Shown: in pieces, positions 50,453 through 58,767 of the stretch
Layout of the letters: the number at the start of each line of letters is the position of its first letter
How positions within the stretch are numbered: the first letter of the stretch is position 1
Assembly (NCBI GenBank): GCA_963790075.1
Contig: CAWBNG010000004.1
Location: 1,357,268-1,421,267 of the forward strand
Length of the DNA stretch: 64,000 bases
Source: CAYOUV01 sp963790075
GTDB taxonomy: Bacteria; Chloroflexota; Anaerolineae; Anaerolineales; Villigracilaceae
Reading direction: 5' to 3'
Program-made: the position numbers and the translations under genes
Notes under the pieces: generated by a model
What the model was told of the DNA's origin: nothing
Seen by the model: only the letters and a program-made list of their open reading frames with translations
The model's database searches: none

Positions 50453-51136
50453 GCTAGCAATAAGTCTCTCTGAAGTGGCCTCCGAAAGTAATTGAAGTAA
50501 GGAATCGATTAGATCAATAAATAATCGAGCCTCCCCTTCGGGATATTCAATTAGTCTGTGCATAGCGGGATTTCTTATGAATTGTATTGCACCCCGGTAC
50601 AACATTCTAGCACCCTCTTGTTCACCAGGATATTGACTGAAGAAGACTCTAGCTCTATTGGGGGTGAGTAGCGCATCTACCAGCGCAACGCCATGTAGAT
50701 CTCTATCTTCCTCACTCGCGAACCGTCGTAGGCGATCCTCCAAGACAACCCCTGCTTCTCTCACCAGAGTATCGAAAGGTGGAGACCCCAGCTGTGATAG
50801 ACGTTGTCTCAATACCAAGTCTCGCACATCAAGATTCAGTAGGGTACTTTCCTTAGTGTCAAGTTTACTGCTAATCACTCTCTCAAGTAGGGGGGAATGC
50901 TTCGCCACAAAACGGTCAAATTCATCCTTGCCGAGGATGCTATATTTTATGAAGTCTCTCCTGATGACGGCCATCAGTATAGGGCCGATCTCTGTTTCTA
51001 TCGGAAAGGCTACTGCACTGCCCCTTACTGTCCTAACAATCATGTACCCTGCATGTCGTCTCACCTCGACATTGCGGTCTTTCAAAAGCCTCTCGATATC
51101 TTTGCCCGAAATCGTATAACTGCGTTTTGCTGGCAT
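50447..51136 (-). CDS. Cassette: TIGR02391-type HEPN protein
   Basis: About 229 residues from ATG 51136; the longer frame to 51190 is translated attC sequence. The second half matches the TIGR02391 family: GVALVDALLTPNRARVFFSQYPGEQEGARMLYRGAIQFIRNPAMHRLIEYP, ending in the family's R-N-x3-H (RNPAMH, about 195-200). TIGR02391 proteins are HEPN-fold and occur in plasmid and defence settings, often alone. The first half (KRSYTISGKDIERLLKDRNVEVRRHAGYMIV) is less typical and could be an extra nucleic-acid-binding region. Confidence 0.75.
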   Translation of the reverse strand: MPAKRSYTISGKDIERLLKDRNVEVRRHAGYMIVRTVRGSAVAFPIETEIGPILMAVIRRDFIKYSILGKDEFDRFVAKHSPLLERVISSKLDTKESTLLNLDVRDLVLRQRLSQLGSPPFDTLVREAGVVLEDRLRRFASEEDRDLHGVALVDALLTPNRARVFFSQYPGEQEGARMLYRGAIQFIRNPAMHRLIEYPEGEARLFIDLIDSLLQLLSEATSERLIASS

Positions 51137-51153
51137 GTGATTTCTCAATTCTC

Positions 51154-51447
51154 TCAATGTACCCAATGCGCGCTGACTGGCCGCTGCCAAAGTGACGGCA
51201 GCATGGCCAGGGCGGAGATGACCAGGTTGCCGGCAGCAACGCGGAACAGGGCCTGAGCGGGTGGCAAGCTGGCAGCGTGGACGAAAAGCAGCAGCTGCGC
51301 GAGCATGGCCGGCAGGATCAGGTCGACCGGTCTCAATGGCCGGCGCGGATGCGGATGCCTGAACTTGCGATCCAGCATGCGCCTGAGCATTTCCAGGCGC
51401 TGCAGGTTATTTAATTTCCTAAAAATCCCTTCCCAATCTTCATACAT
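51154..51447 (-). CDS. Small protein with one membrane helix, possibly truncated
   Basis: 97 residues from ATG 51447. An N-terminal helix (WEGIFRKLNNLQRLEMLRRMLDRKF), a basic Pro-rich patch (RHPHPRRPLRP), and a hydrophobic segment (LILPAMLAQLLLFVHAASL). Its last 15 residues (..QRPVSAHWVH) are encoded by attC sequence, so the original end may have been lost in a recombination. No family known. GC-rich compared with the cassettes, similar to backbone. Confidence 0.5.
   Translation of the reverse strand: MYEDWEGIFRKLNNLQRLEMLRRMLDRKFRHPHPRRPLRPVDLILPAMLAQLLLFVHAASLPPAQALFRVAAGNLVISALAMLPSLWQRPVSAHWVH
51161..51200 (-). other. attC-like right half
   Basis: Minus strand: TTTGGCAGCGGCCAGTCAGCGCGCATTGGGT. 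The right half is as in the 48942 site, but the left (R'') half is missing, replaced by the end of the gene at 51154. Confidence 0.5.
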
Positions 51448-51510
51448 TTCAGCTTCTTGTTTTTACACTCGCTCTGTTTGTAGAACGAGCGTCTAAATCC
51501 CCCTGACGGT

Positions 51511-51900
51511 TTAGTGGGTGGCGGAGGCGGGTTTCGTGCTGGCGTTCTTTTTGTTATCTTTCTTGTCGGCTTCGAGCATGTTGAGGGCGGTCTTTTTGAG
51601 CACTTCCTGATCGCGGGGATCGAGCTGGTCGAGGATGTATTTCCAGTCTTCGAAGGCGACTTCATCGGACGGGCCGGGGGGCAACAGGCCGGCTTTGCGA
51701 AAGACCAGGACGGGGGAAACGTTCAAGGCAGCGGCGATGGCTTCACAGGCATCCCACTTGGGGAGAACACCGGAGCGAGCTTTGCTAATCACAGAATGGG
51801 ATATACCCGCTTCTTTGGCAAGTTGATTGTCTGACCAGTTCCTGGTTGCAATCATTCCATCAAGCCATTCAATAAATTCCCGTTGTTTTTCCAAAGACAT
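51511..51900 (-). CDS. XRE-family helix-turn-helix regulator
   Basis: 129 residues. N-terminal helix EKQREFIEWLDGMIATRNWS leads to the HTH SDNQLAKEAGISHSVISKARSG (about 23-44) and the rest of the Cro/C1 fold (PKWDACEAIAAALNVSPVLVFRKAGLLPP). A charged C-terminal tail follows. It probably represses a promoter within its element. In Chloroflexota such regulators are often found next to integrase or recombinase genes, and here the serine recombinase is 300 bp away on the same strand. Confidence 0.85.
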   Translation of the reverse strand: MSLEKQREFIEWLDGMIATRNWSDNQLAKEAGISHSVISKARSGVLPKWDACEAIAAALNVSPVLVFRKAGLLPPGPSDEVAFEDWKYILDQLDPRDQEVLKKTALNMLEADKKDNKKNASTKPASATH

Positions 51901-52093
51901 AAATACGTTCCTATAGAAACACTATAAGTCAGGAAATGGTACCCGTAGTGTCAATTATTGAAACTAAAGACGCAGATATATCATTGTGCTATATTATTCC
52001 TGCAAGAACAACTATTGAAACATCAGCAACCGCCTTGTTGTTTGATGTAGCACATGAGCGATGAACAAATTATCGAACTGAAAGGCGGGCTGG

Positions 52094-52165
52094 TAGCTTG
52101 GGCGGGATTCGAACCCGCGATCTCAGTCTTGACAGGACCGCATGTTATTGTTACACCACAGGATC
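52094..52165 (-). other. tRNA-Asp(GTC)-like remnant with an unpaired acceptor stem
   Basis: Minus strand gives D arm GTGT..ACAT, anticodon stem CGGTC/GACTG around CTGTCAA (anticodon GTC), and a good T arm GCGGG-TTCGAAT-CCCGC. But the acceptor halves GATCCTG and CCAAGCT do not pair. One end of the gene has probably been replaced by recombination, as at an attachment site. It lies 41 bp from the end of the serine recombinase gene. Confidence 0.65.
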
Positions 52166-52205
52166 AGTCCTTGTAAATGACCTCATCTATCAAGGAATCG
52201 AATAT

Positions 52206-53897
52206 TTATTTCCAACTAACTAAAATTATTTTCCCCCAACTGAACAAGAAATGCCCCACGGAAACATGAGAAGATACTACAGACCAGGCATAATCATTAT
52301 TTTCTCGAAAGCTTCTACTATCCCTCTGCACGGAGGGACCACTTGTAGGTAAATTGAGCGATAGATGTTTTGCTTTGCGGGGACTCACAATATAAATGGT
52401 GATTTTGCATTTCAGGACATCTTCGAATCGATCTACAATAATTTCATATACCAAACCCCGTAACACTCTCCTACGGTCGTCTATATCTCGACTTTGAAGC
52501 TCCTCGGCAAGATACATGGAATAGCTTGCCAACTCTTCGTCAGAGTAGTTCTCAAGCGGTTGCTCTTCTTTCTTTTTTATTTCTTCGATTTCCTTTTGAA
52601 TGTCGGCTACTTCGGTTTCATGTTCGGCCAAACTATCCAAAATAGCCTTTGAGTGCCCGCTTTCGGCAATGGCAGCTGTAAGGTTTTCGATCTTCCTACG
52701 AAGCAGATTAATCTGCTTTTGTTTTTCTTGCCGCTTTTTCTTATACTCGTGGATGCCCTTTCCCTGCTTCGCCTGGGCCTTTCGGTAAATACCGATATAG
52801 AAATTCGGGTCTGTCAAAACCGACTGTAATTTATCCAAAATGCCTTGCTCAAAAGCGTAACCGGGGATGCGCGGTAAGTCGCAGTCTCGACGCCGGCGAC
52901 CGCGACTACAACGATAAGATTCGATAGCATCTCCATATCGTTGGGGTGAGACCTGTCCATATAAAGGTGTTCCACAACGGCCACATTTGACCAGCCCACT
53001 TAGAAGATAATTTGAACGAATTCGGCGGGGATGGTTCAACAATCCTTTCATATGGCCGTGTTTAGCATTGCCCTTGCTGATCTTTTGCACGATGTCCCAT
53101 ATTTCCTTGTCAATGATGGGTTCACAATAATTTTCAATTGTAAGATCACCGTAAACGAGCGTTCCACGATAAAGAGCATTGCTAAAAAAGGTGGTGTAAG
53201 AGTTTAGCGAATGATAGATGCGAGTAGCGCGGTTGATTTCTTGCAAACTTGCGCCGGAAGCACGCATCTCAAAGGCTTTTTGGATACGCGGAATCCATTC
53301 CGGATCAGGTGCCCAACGGTTAGCAATTCGCTTGGTTTTATCGCGGCGTAAACCGAGCTCAACCGGTACGCGCATAAACCCCCGAGGGGGAGTACCAGGT
53401 ACACATCCATGTTTTTCTACTAACTCATGTAAGCAGCGTTGGGCATCACGAGATGTCTGACGCTTCTTTTCCTGGTTGGCAATGTCGATTATCACTTCGA
53501 CCACTTGTCCATACACACCTTCAGGGACTGGATCTGTCAGGGAATGAATCGTAATACCCCGTTTGCGGAGAGTAGCCTTGTAGTATTGGGAATCATCAAG
53601 ATCGCGAGCAAAGCGAGCATAATTCCAGATGAGGATGCCATCTGGACGAGTCACTTAGTGCTTACTCATATCGATCATCTCGTTGAATTGTTCACGGGTT
53701 GTTGTAGAACCCCCGGAGCGTGCAACATCGGCAAATACCAGAGATAGCGCCAAGCCGTAATGCTTGCAATATCCTTCTATTTCGGCTTTTTGCTGCCCGA
53801 CTGAGCGATCTTGCGATGGACCGCCAGAATCGCGCAAGTAAGCCCAGACAGAGGAGCCAGGTGGAAGTGTGGAAGGTGGAGGAATGTGATCAGGCAT
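52206..53897 (-). pseudogene. Large serine recombinase interrupted by an in-frame TAA
   Basis: The N-terminal part (53655-53897) gives WAYLRDSGGPSQDRSVGQQ with the catalytic serine, then VFADVARSGGSTTTREQFNEMIDMSKH and TAA (53655-53657). The same frame goes on with VTRPDGILIWNYARFARDLDD, the rest of the resolvase domain, the recombinase domain (VPGTPPRGFMRVPVELGLRR), the zinc ribbon (VKCGRCGTPLYG.. YRCSRGRRRRDC) and a coiled coil (about 52560-52780). Full length would be about 563 residues, normal for the family. The stop replaces one codon in a conserved region. These enzymes integrate and excise phages and ICEs. Confidence 0.88.
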
Positions 53898-53920
53898 TGT
53901 AAAACACGAGTTTCTGTGAA

Positions 53921-54352
53921 CTATGGATGGTGAATATGGATGCTTGCAAGATTAACCCACAGGAGATGAGCCAACCAGTGCAATTCAATACTCATTGTAA
54001 GGGATGCACCTAAAATGCCGGCAATGGCAATAAGAATGGGAGGGTGAGATAGAAATAACATAGCAACTGTAAATATAACTGTTATTACGGTCAGGCCCAT
54101 CAATAGTGTCGCTAAACCAAATTCTGGACGTCGCTTTCGAAAAATGGTGATCAAGTATGTTGATACAGTGACGCCAGAAATGATCGTGAGCAAGTCCATT
54201 ACGGTTGAGAACATCTGAGTATTAGCGATCAGCAAGGTTGCAATCAACGCAGCAACGATGATTACCGACTTGGTATGGATTTCAAGCGCATCTCGGAGAC
54301 GATATTGGGCTTTTTCCAGCCGCCCCTTCGCGGAGCTAGCGCGAACCAACAA
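53921..54352 (-). CDS. Four-helix membrane protein, unknown; start uncertain
   Basis: Up to 143 residues from a TTG at 54352; the true start may be further in. An N-terminal amphipathic stretch (KGRLEKAQYRLRDALEIHTKS) leads to about four helices (VIIVAALIATLLIANTQMF, LLTIISGVTVSTYLI, LATLLMGLTVITVIFTVAML, ILIAIAGILGASLTMSI). No family recognised. It may be the remaining part of a larger gene. It lies at the right edge of the recombinase element and upstream of the TrkA-like genes in backbone orientation. Confidence 0.5.
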   Translation of the reverse strand: MLVRASSAKGRLEKAQYRLRDALEIHTKSVIIVAALIATLLIANTQMFSTVMDLLTIISGVTVSTYLITIFRKRRPEFGLATLLMGLTVITVIFTVAMLFLSHPPILIAIAGILGASLTMSIELHWLAHLLWVNLASIHIHHP

Positions 54353-54555
54353 CCCCGCATACGTCCGCCCGACGCCAAAGCCGATTTCGGCTGCGTCTGG
54401 ACAGCGGTCTTCTCACATGGAACCCACTTACCATCCGATTGGGATGAGCGCTCAATCATACGATGAGAGGCGGACTGACTTCTGAAAATAAGATACCCGG
54501 CTCGAATTCAGATGATAGATCGCATATCACCCCAAGTCATGAATTATGAGCAAAC

Positions 54556-55227
54556 TTATTCAGATGGCCGTCCCAGGATTTTATCCAGTTGCACCCGTGC
54601 TGGTTCATCAACCAACGCGAGGATTTCATCCCCTTCTTCAAGAATAGTGATTCCACGCGGGAGTACGATTTCCCCATTACGTATGATGCCAGAAATGATG
54701 CAATTGGTGGGTAATGACAAATCTCTAATCGCGACTCCAGCGGCACGCGCGCTAGGAGCTATCTTTTCTTCCACTAACGAATATTTGCCACGGCGCAATT
54801 TCAGCAGGGTCATCATATCCCCGATAGACATTTCTTCCGCGCTCAACCGCGCGAGGATTTCCGCCTGATTCAAAGCGACATCTACACCCATTTCCGGGGT
54901 GAAGAGCCAGGCATTTTTTGAATTATTGATCCTTGCAATCACACGGGGTACATTGAACTCGAATCTTCCAAGGGTGGTCACCACCAAGTTTGTTTCATCA
55001 GAACCGGTAACAGCCACCAGGACTTGCGCCTTTTGAATTCCCACCTCTTCCAATTTTGAAGGTGAACTTCCATCGCCCTTGACAATGGCTTCATGCGGAA
55101 TCTCAGAAGTTAACTTTTCCAAAACTGCCGGGCGCTCCTCGATCACGCGCACCGTATGTCCGGTCTCCAGCAAGAACTTTGCCAGCTGCGAACCTGTGTT
55201 GCCACCGCCTACAATAATAACGAACAT
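54556..55227 (-). CDS. TrkA-family NAD-binding potassium-channel regulator
   Basis: About 223 residues from ATG 55227 (FVIIVGGG start); ATG 55236 is 3 codons earlier and overlaps the gene upstream. TrkA_N domain: MFVIIVGGGNTGSQLAKFLLETGHTVRVIEERP (GxGxxG, about 7-12, and acidic E for NAD ribose). TrkA_C domain from about 140: VAIRDLSLPTNCIISGIIRNGEIVLPRGITILEEGDEILALVD. TrkA/KtrA proteins gate K+ uptake by ATP/NAD(H) binding. It is the second of two paired TrkA-like genes that overlap by a few bases. Confidence 0.9.
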   Translation of the reverse strand: MFVIIVGGGNTGSQLAKFLLETGHTVRVIEERPAVLEKLTSEIPHEAIVKGDGSSPSKLEEVGIQKAQVLVAVTGSDETNLVVTTLGRFEFNVPRVIARINNSKNAWLFTPEMGVDVALNQAEILARLSAEEMSIGDMMTLLKLRRGKYSLVEEKIAPSARAAGVAIRDLSLPTNCIISGIIRNGEIVLPRGITILEEGDEILALVDEPARVQLDKILGRPSE

Positions 55228-55229
55228 GC

Positions 55230-55886
55230 TTACCATCTCTCAAGCCCCAGCATCCCTTCCAACCTGGTCATCGCTGAAGGGATGACTGAGAGATGCACGA
55301 TATCCCCCTCCCGGAATTCTGTGCCTGAAACAGGGATGAAGGTCTGCTCATCCCGGGTCACTGCAATGACCATGACTTCGCCGGGAATATTCACTTGGTT
55401 TACATAATGCCCACTCAAGCGTACCGGGATTTCAACCCGCAAAAGAGTCGTCCCCCCGTCCCTGAATATGGGCAATACATCCAGGTCGGTATGAGTCATT
55501 ACCTCTACGATGCGCTCCGCGCCCCAGCCTGTGGTCGAGATAGTCGTCAGTCCGAGCCGCTGGTAAACCTCCGCCCGTAATGGATCATAAAGACGCGCCA
55601 CCACCCTGGGCACATGGAAGATATTACGTGCGATGCGAGCGGCTACGATATTCGCGTTATCTGAAGAACTTGCAGCAACAAACCCTTCGGTATGTTCTAT
55701 GCCTGCTTCATGGAGAACGCTTTGATCAAAACCAAGTCCGCGCACCACCTTGCCTTTGAAATCCAGACCCAATTTTGCGAGCGCGTTGGCATCATGATCG
55801 ATCACGGTGACTTCATGTCCCTGGCTGAGCAATAACCAGCTCACCTGTGAGCCGACCCGTCCACAGCCCATAATGATAATCTTCAT
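55230..55886 (-). CDS. TrkA-family NAD-binding potassium-channel regulator
   Basis: 218 residues. MKIIIMGCGRVGSQVSWLLLSQGHEVTVIDHD has the GxGxxG nucleotide loop and the conserved acidic residue of the Rossmann fold; RGLGFDQSVLHEAGIEHTEGFVAASSSD follows. The C-terminal TrkA_C domain ends with EFREGDIVHLSVIPSAMTRL. The pair probably controls the APC permease or another K+ channel in the same operon, as no TrkH/KtrB pore is in the window. Its ATG overlaps the end of the P-type ATPase by 1 bp. Confidence 0.9.
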   Translation of the reverse strand: MKIIIMGCGRVGSQVSWLLLSQGHEVTVIDHDANALAKLGLDFKGKVVRGLGFDQSVLHEAGIEHTEGFVAASSSDNANIVAARIARNIFHVPRVVARLYDPLRAEVYQRLGLTTISTTGWGAERIVEVMTHTDLDVLPIFRDGGTTLLRVEIPVRLSGHYVNQVNIPGEVMVIAVTRDEQTFIPVSGTEFREGDIVHLSVIPSAMTRLEGMLGLERW

Positions 55887-58711
55887 TAGCTTGCCTCCTG
55901 AAGGGAGTGAGTGGAAGCCTTTCCGTTACGCATCGTTCTTGAGCCGCGCAGGATAGCCTTACGAATCCACTCAACGGAATATAACACAAACGCGTTCAAT
56001 GCCAACCCGAACCACATCCAACCTGGTAAAGGTGAGTGGTTGAATATTCTGGCAAGGAAGGGAACGTATATAATGCTCACTATTCCTGCCAGCTCAATTA
56101 AGATGCCAAGCCAGAGGTATCTGTTACTCAGCCAACCTAGCGCGGACCCTCGCATATGGTCGGAACGACATGCCAGAGCATTGCCAACTTGCGATGTAAC
56201 CACGCTCGCATGGTAAACCGTGGCAGCTAAAATCACAGCCTGGCCAAATGACAGGGTCAACGAAAAATCAAACAGTTTTGCCAGTGGCGAGAGGAAAGGC
56301 AATCCGATTTCATCCGCAAAACCAGAGAAAATGAAAACGGAGAGGAAACCTGAAAAGCACAGTGCTGCTTCGATCGCGCCCAACCAAAAAGCTCGCAGCA
56401 ATAAACTGCGGTCGAGCAGCGGCTGATTGCGCGGACGAGGTGGACGTCTCATTACATCGGGTTCTGGCTTTTCCATGCCGAGCGCTAGTGCGGGAAACAT
56501 ATCTGTGCCCAGATCAATCGCCAGGATTTGACGCACGCTTAATGCCAATGGTATCAAAGGCAGGTTTGCCTTTATGATGAACGGCATGATTTCCGGAATA
56601 TTGCTTGCAAAAATATAGGTGATGAATTTACGGATATTATCGTACACGCCGCGGCCTTCTTCAATAGCTGTAACAATCGCGCCAAAGTTGTCCTGGGTCA
56701 GGATGATATCCGCTGCTTCTTTCGCCACATCTGTGCCAACAATTCCCATCGAAATGCCCACATCCGCTTTGCGTAATGCGGGGGCGTCGTTTACCCCATC
56801 GCCTGTGACGGCTACCACATCACCTCGGTGCTGGAAGGCAGAGACGAGTCTCATCTTGTGCTCTGGAGCCATGCGAGCAAAGAGTACCTCCTTCTCAAGC
56901 AATTCCTGTAACGCTACATCCGATAGCTCATCCAGTTCTGCGCCCGTCAAAATGATGGAATCAGGTTTCGTCAGCAGTCCCACACGCCGTGCCAGCGACT
57001 CGGCTGTCAGGCCATAGTCGCCCGTGATCATCACGATACGGATGTCCGCTTCGCGGCAGATCTGGACTGCCTTTTCAACTTCCGGTCTCGGCGGGTCTAG
57101 CATGGCCATCAACCCAAGAAAAGTAAGATCGTGTTCAACGTTTTCAGCGGTGTAAGCGCCTGAACGGGGAGGCAGTTCGCGCCGCGCCAGGGCCAGCACG
57201 CGCAAGGCGTTACGCGCATACCCGTCGTTCGTCGCCAGGATTTCAGCGCGCAATTCCGGGGTCAAGGGCACGACTTCTTCGTGGATCAATATTTTGGTGC
57301 ACAGTTGCAAGACCTCCCGCGGCGCGCCTTTGACGAAAGCGAGCTCGTGATCAATACCCCGGTGGATCGTGGTCATCCGCTTGCGCCGCGCGTCGAACGG
57401 GATCTCGTGCAGGCGCGGGATGATCAGGCGGAGCGCGTCATCGGTTATTTCCGCTTTCATCGCTGCCACTTTCAAGGCGACCTCTGTCTGATCCCCAAGG
57501 CTCGTCCACGTTGGGTGTTCCAGAGAAGGTGGGTTGACGCGCGCATTATTACAGCACGCGGCTGCCTCCAATAAACACAGTAAATCCTGTTCCCAAATCT
57601 TGCCCTCGGGTTGTGGAATGAATTGTCCCTGCGGTTCGTATCCCACGCCAGTGATCTTGATTCTTTTGCGCGCCACCCAGATATCACGCACCGTCATTTG
57701 ATTCTGGGTCAAGGTGCCACTTTTATCTGTGCAGATGACTGAAATCTGCCCCAATCTCTCAACCGTTGACAATTTTTTTGTCAGCACGCCTCGCTGAGCC
57801 AAGCGTTGAACTGCTACCGCTAATGATAGTGTCAGTGTGGCGATCAAACCCTCAGGTATCACGGCGACTGCAATCCCCAAAGCCAATAGGGTTACCTCCA
57901 TCAATGGGAGACCGAGGGAAAAGAATCCGACTGCAGCGACGATTCCACCTATGGCTAAAGCTATCCAGGATGTGAGCTTGCTTAACCTATTCAGTTCTTT
58001 TTCAAAGGGCGTGGGTTCTTCTTCAATGGTCTGGGTCAGGTGCGCAATCCGTCCGAATTGGGTCATCATCCCTGTTGCATGCACAACTGCCCGTCCTGTA
58101 CCCGAAGCGATGGAGGTCCCCGCAAAGATCAGGTTCGGTTGCTCCAGCTCGCTAATCCCGGTCTGGTACGAAGGGTCTGCCATCTTGCGCGCCGGGATCG
58201 CTTCGCCTGTCAATGTCGCATTATTCGTTCGCAGGCCATATTCTTCGATCACGCGTGCATCTGCCGGGATGTTATCTCCCTCTGCCAGCACTAGAATATC
58301 GCCGGGTACGACTTGGTTTGAAGGGATGTTGTTTTCTATGCCATCGCGAACGATATGCGCAAATGACGGCAAGATCTGGCGTAACTTCTCGATGGCTTGC
58401 TCAGCGCGGTACTCCCGCCAGAAAGACAGGGCGATATTCCCGAGGACGATGCTCCAAATAATGCTTGCCATAGCTATATCCCGCTGCAACAGGGTCACCA
58501 GGCCAACGACAAGCAACACTAAAGCATACGTGCGGCCAAGCTCACGCGCAAACTTTTCCCAGAAAGACGTCCTCTTTTGCTTTGAAAGCCGATTCTGCCC
58601 GTAAAGTGCTAGGCGGGTATCTGCTTCGGCGCTTGAGAGCCCGTTTGGGGACGTCTCCAGGTCTTCATATACCTCTGTGACACGCAAGCTGAAAATCGGG
58701 GTGGTACTCAT
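55886..58711 (-). CDS. Cation-translocating P-type ATPase (P2-like)
   Basis: 941 residues. Phosphorylation motif CTDKSGTLTQNQMTV (about 330; Ser in place of the more common Thr after DK, which is frequent in this bacterial subgroup), actuator loop TGEAIPA (about 167-173), hinge MITGDYGLTAESLARR and VAVTGDGVNDAPALRKADVGISMG. N-terminal cation ATPase domain, and about ten helices. Helix 4 has VAVIPEGLIATLTLSLAV, the PEGL of Ca2+-type and Na+/K+-type pumps. The ion is not certain. Placed between TrkA regulators and an APC permease, an ion-homeostasis role fits. Confidence 0.93.
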   Translation of the reverse strand: MSTTPIFSLRVTEVYEDLETSPNGLSSAEADTRLALYGQNRLSKQKRTSFWEKFARELGRTYALVLLVVGLVTLLQRDIAMASIIWSIVLGNIALSFWREYRAEQAIEKLRQILPSFAHIVRDGIENNIPSNQVVPGDILVLAEGDNIPADARVIEEYGLRTNNATLTGEAIPARKMADPSYQTGISELEQPNLIFAGTSIASGTGRAVVHATGMMTQFGRIAHLTQTIEEEPTPFEKELNRLSKLTSWIALAIGGIVAAVGFFSLGLPLMEVTLLALGIAVAVIPEGLIATLTLSLAVAVQRLAQRGVLTKKLSTVERLGQISVICTDKSGTLTQNQMTVRDIWVARKRIKITGVGYEPQGQFIPQPEGKIWEQDLLCLLEAAACCNNARVNPPSLEHPTWTSLGDQTEVALKVAAMKAEITDDALRLIIPRLHEIPFDARRKRMTTIHRGIDHELAFVKGAPREVLQLCTKILIHEEVVPLTPELRAEILATNDGYARNALRVLALARRELPPRSGAYTAENVEHDLTFLGLMAMLDPPRPEVEKAVQICREADIRIVMITGDYGLTAESLARRVGLLTKPDSIILTGAELDELSDVALQELLEKEVLFARMAPEHKMRLVSAFQHRGDVVAVTGDGVNDAPALRKADVGISMGIVGTDVAKEAADIILTQDNFGAIVTAIEEGRGVYDNIRKFITYIFASNIPEIMPFIIKANLPLIPLALSVRQILAIDLGTDMFPALALGMEKPEPDVMRRPPRPRNQPLLDRSLLLRAFWLGAIEAALCFSGFLSVFIFSGFADEIGLPFLSPLAKLFDFSLTLSFGQAVILAATVYHASVVTSQVGNALACRSDHMRGSALGWLSNRYLWLGILIELAGIVSIIYVPFLARIFNHSPLPGWMWFGLALNAFVLYSVEWIRKAILRGSRTMRNGKASTHSLQEAS

Positions 58712-58767
58712 GACGTTGGAAGCAAAATATGGGAGATGATCCGCGCTTCACATCTCCAATATGGATA

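Noticed and set aside
44823..53657. Alternative genetic code with TAA as sense
   Set aside because: Many genes here end normally at TAA (for example 31200, 42248, 48977, 50447), so the two in-frame TAA codons are better explained as mutations.
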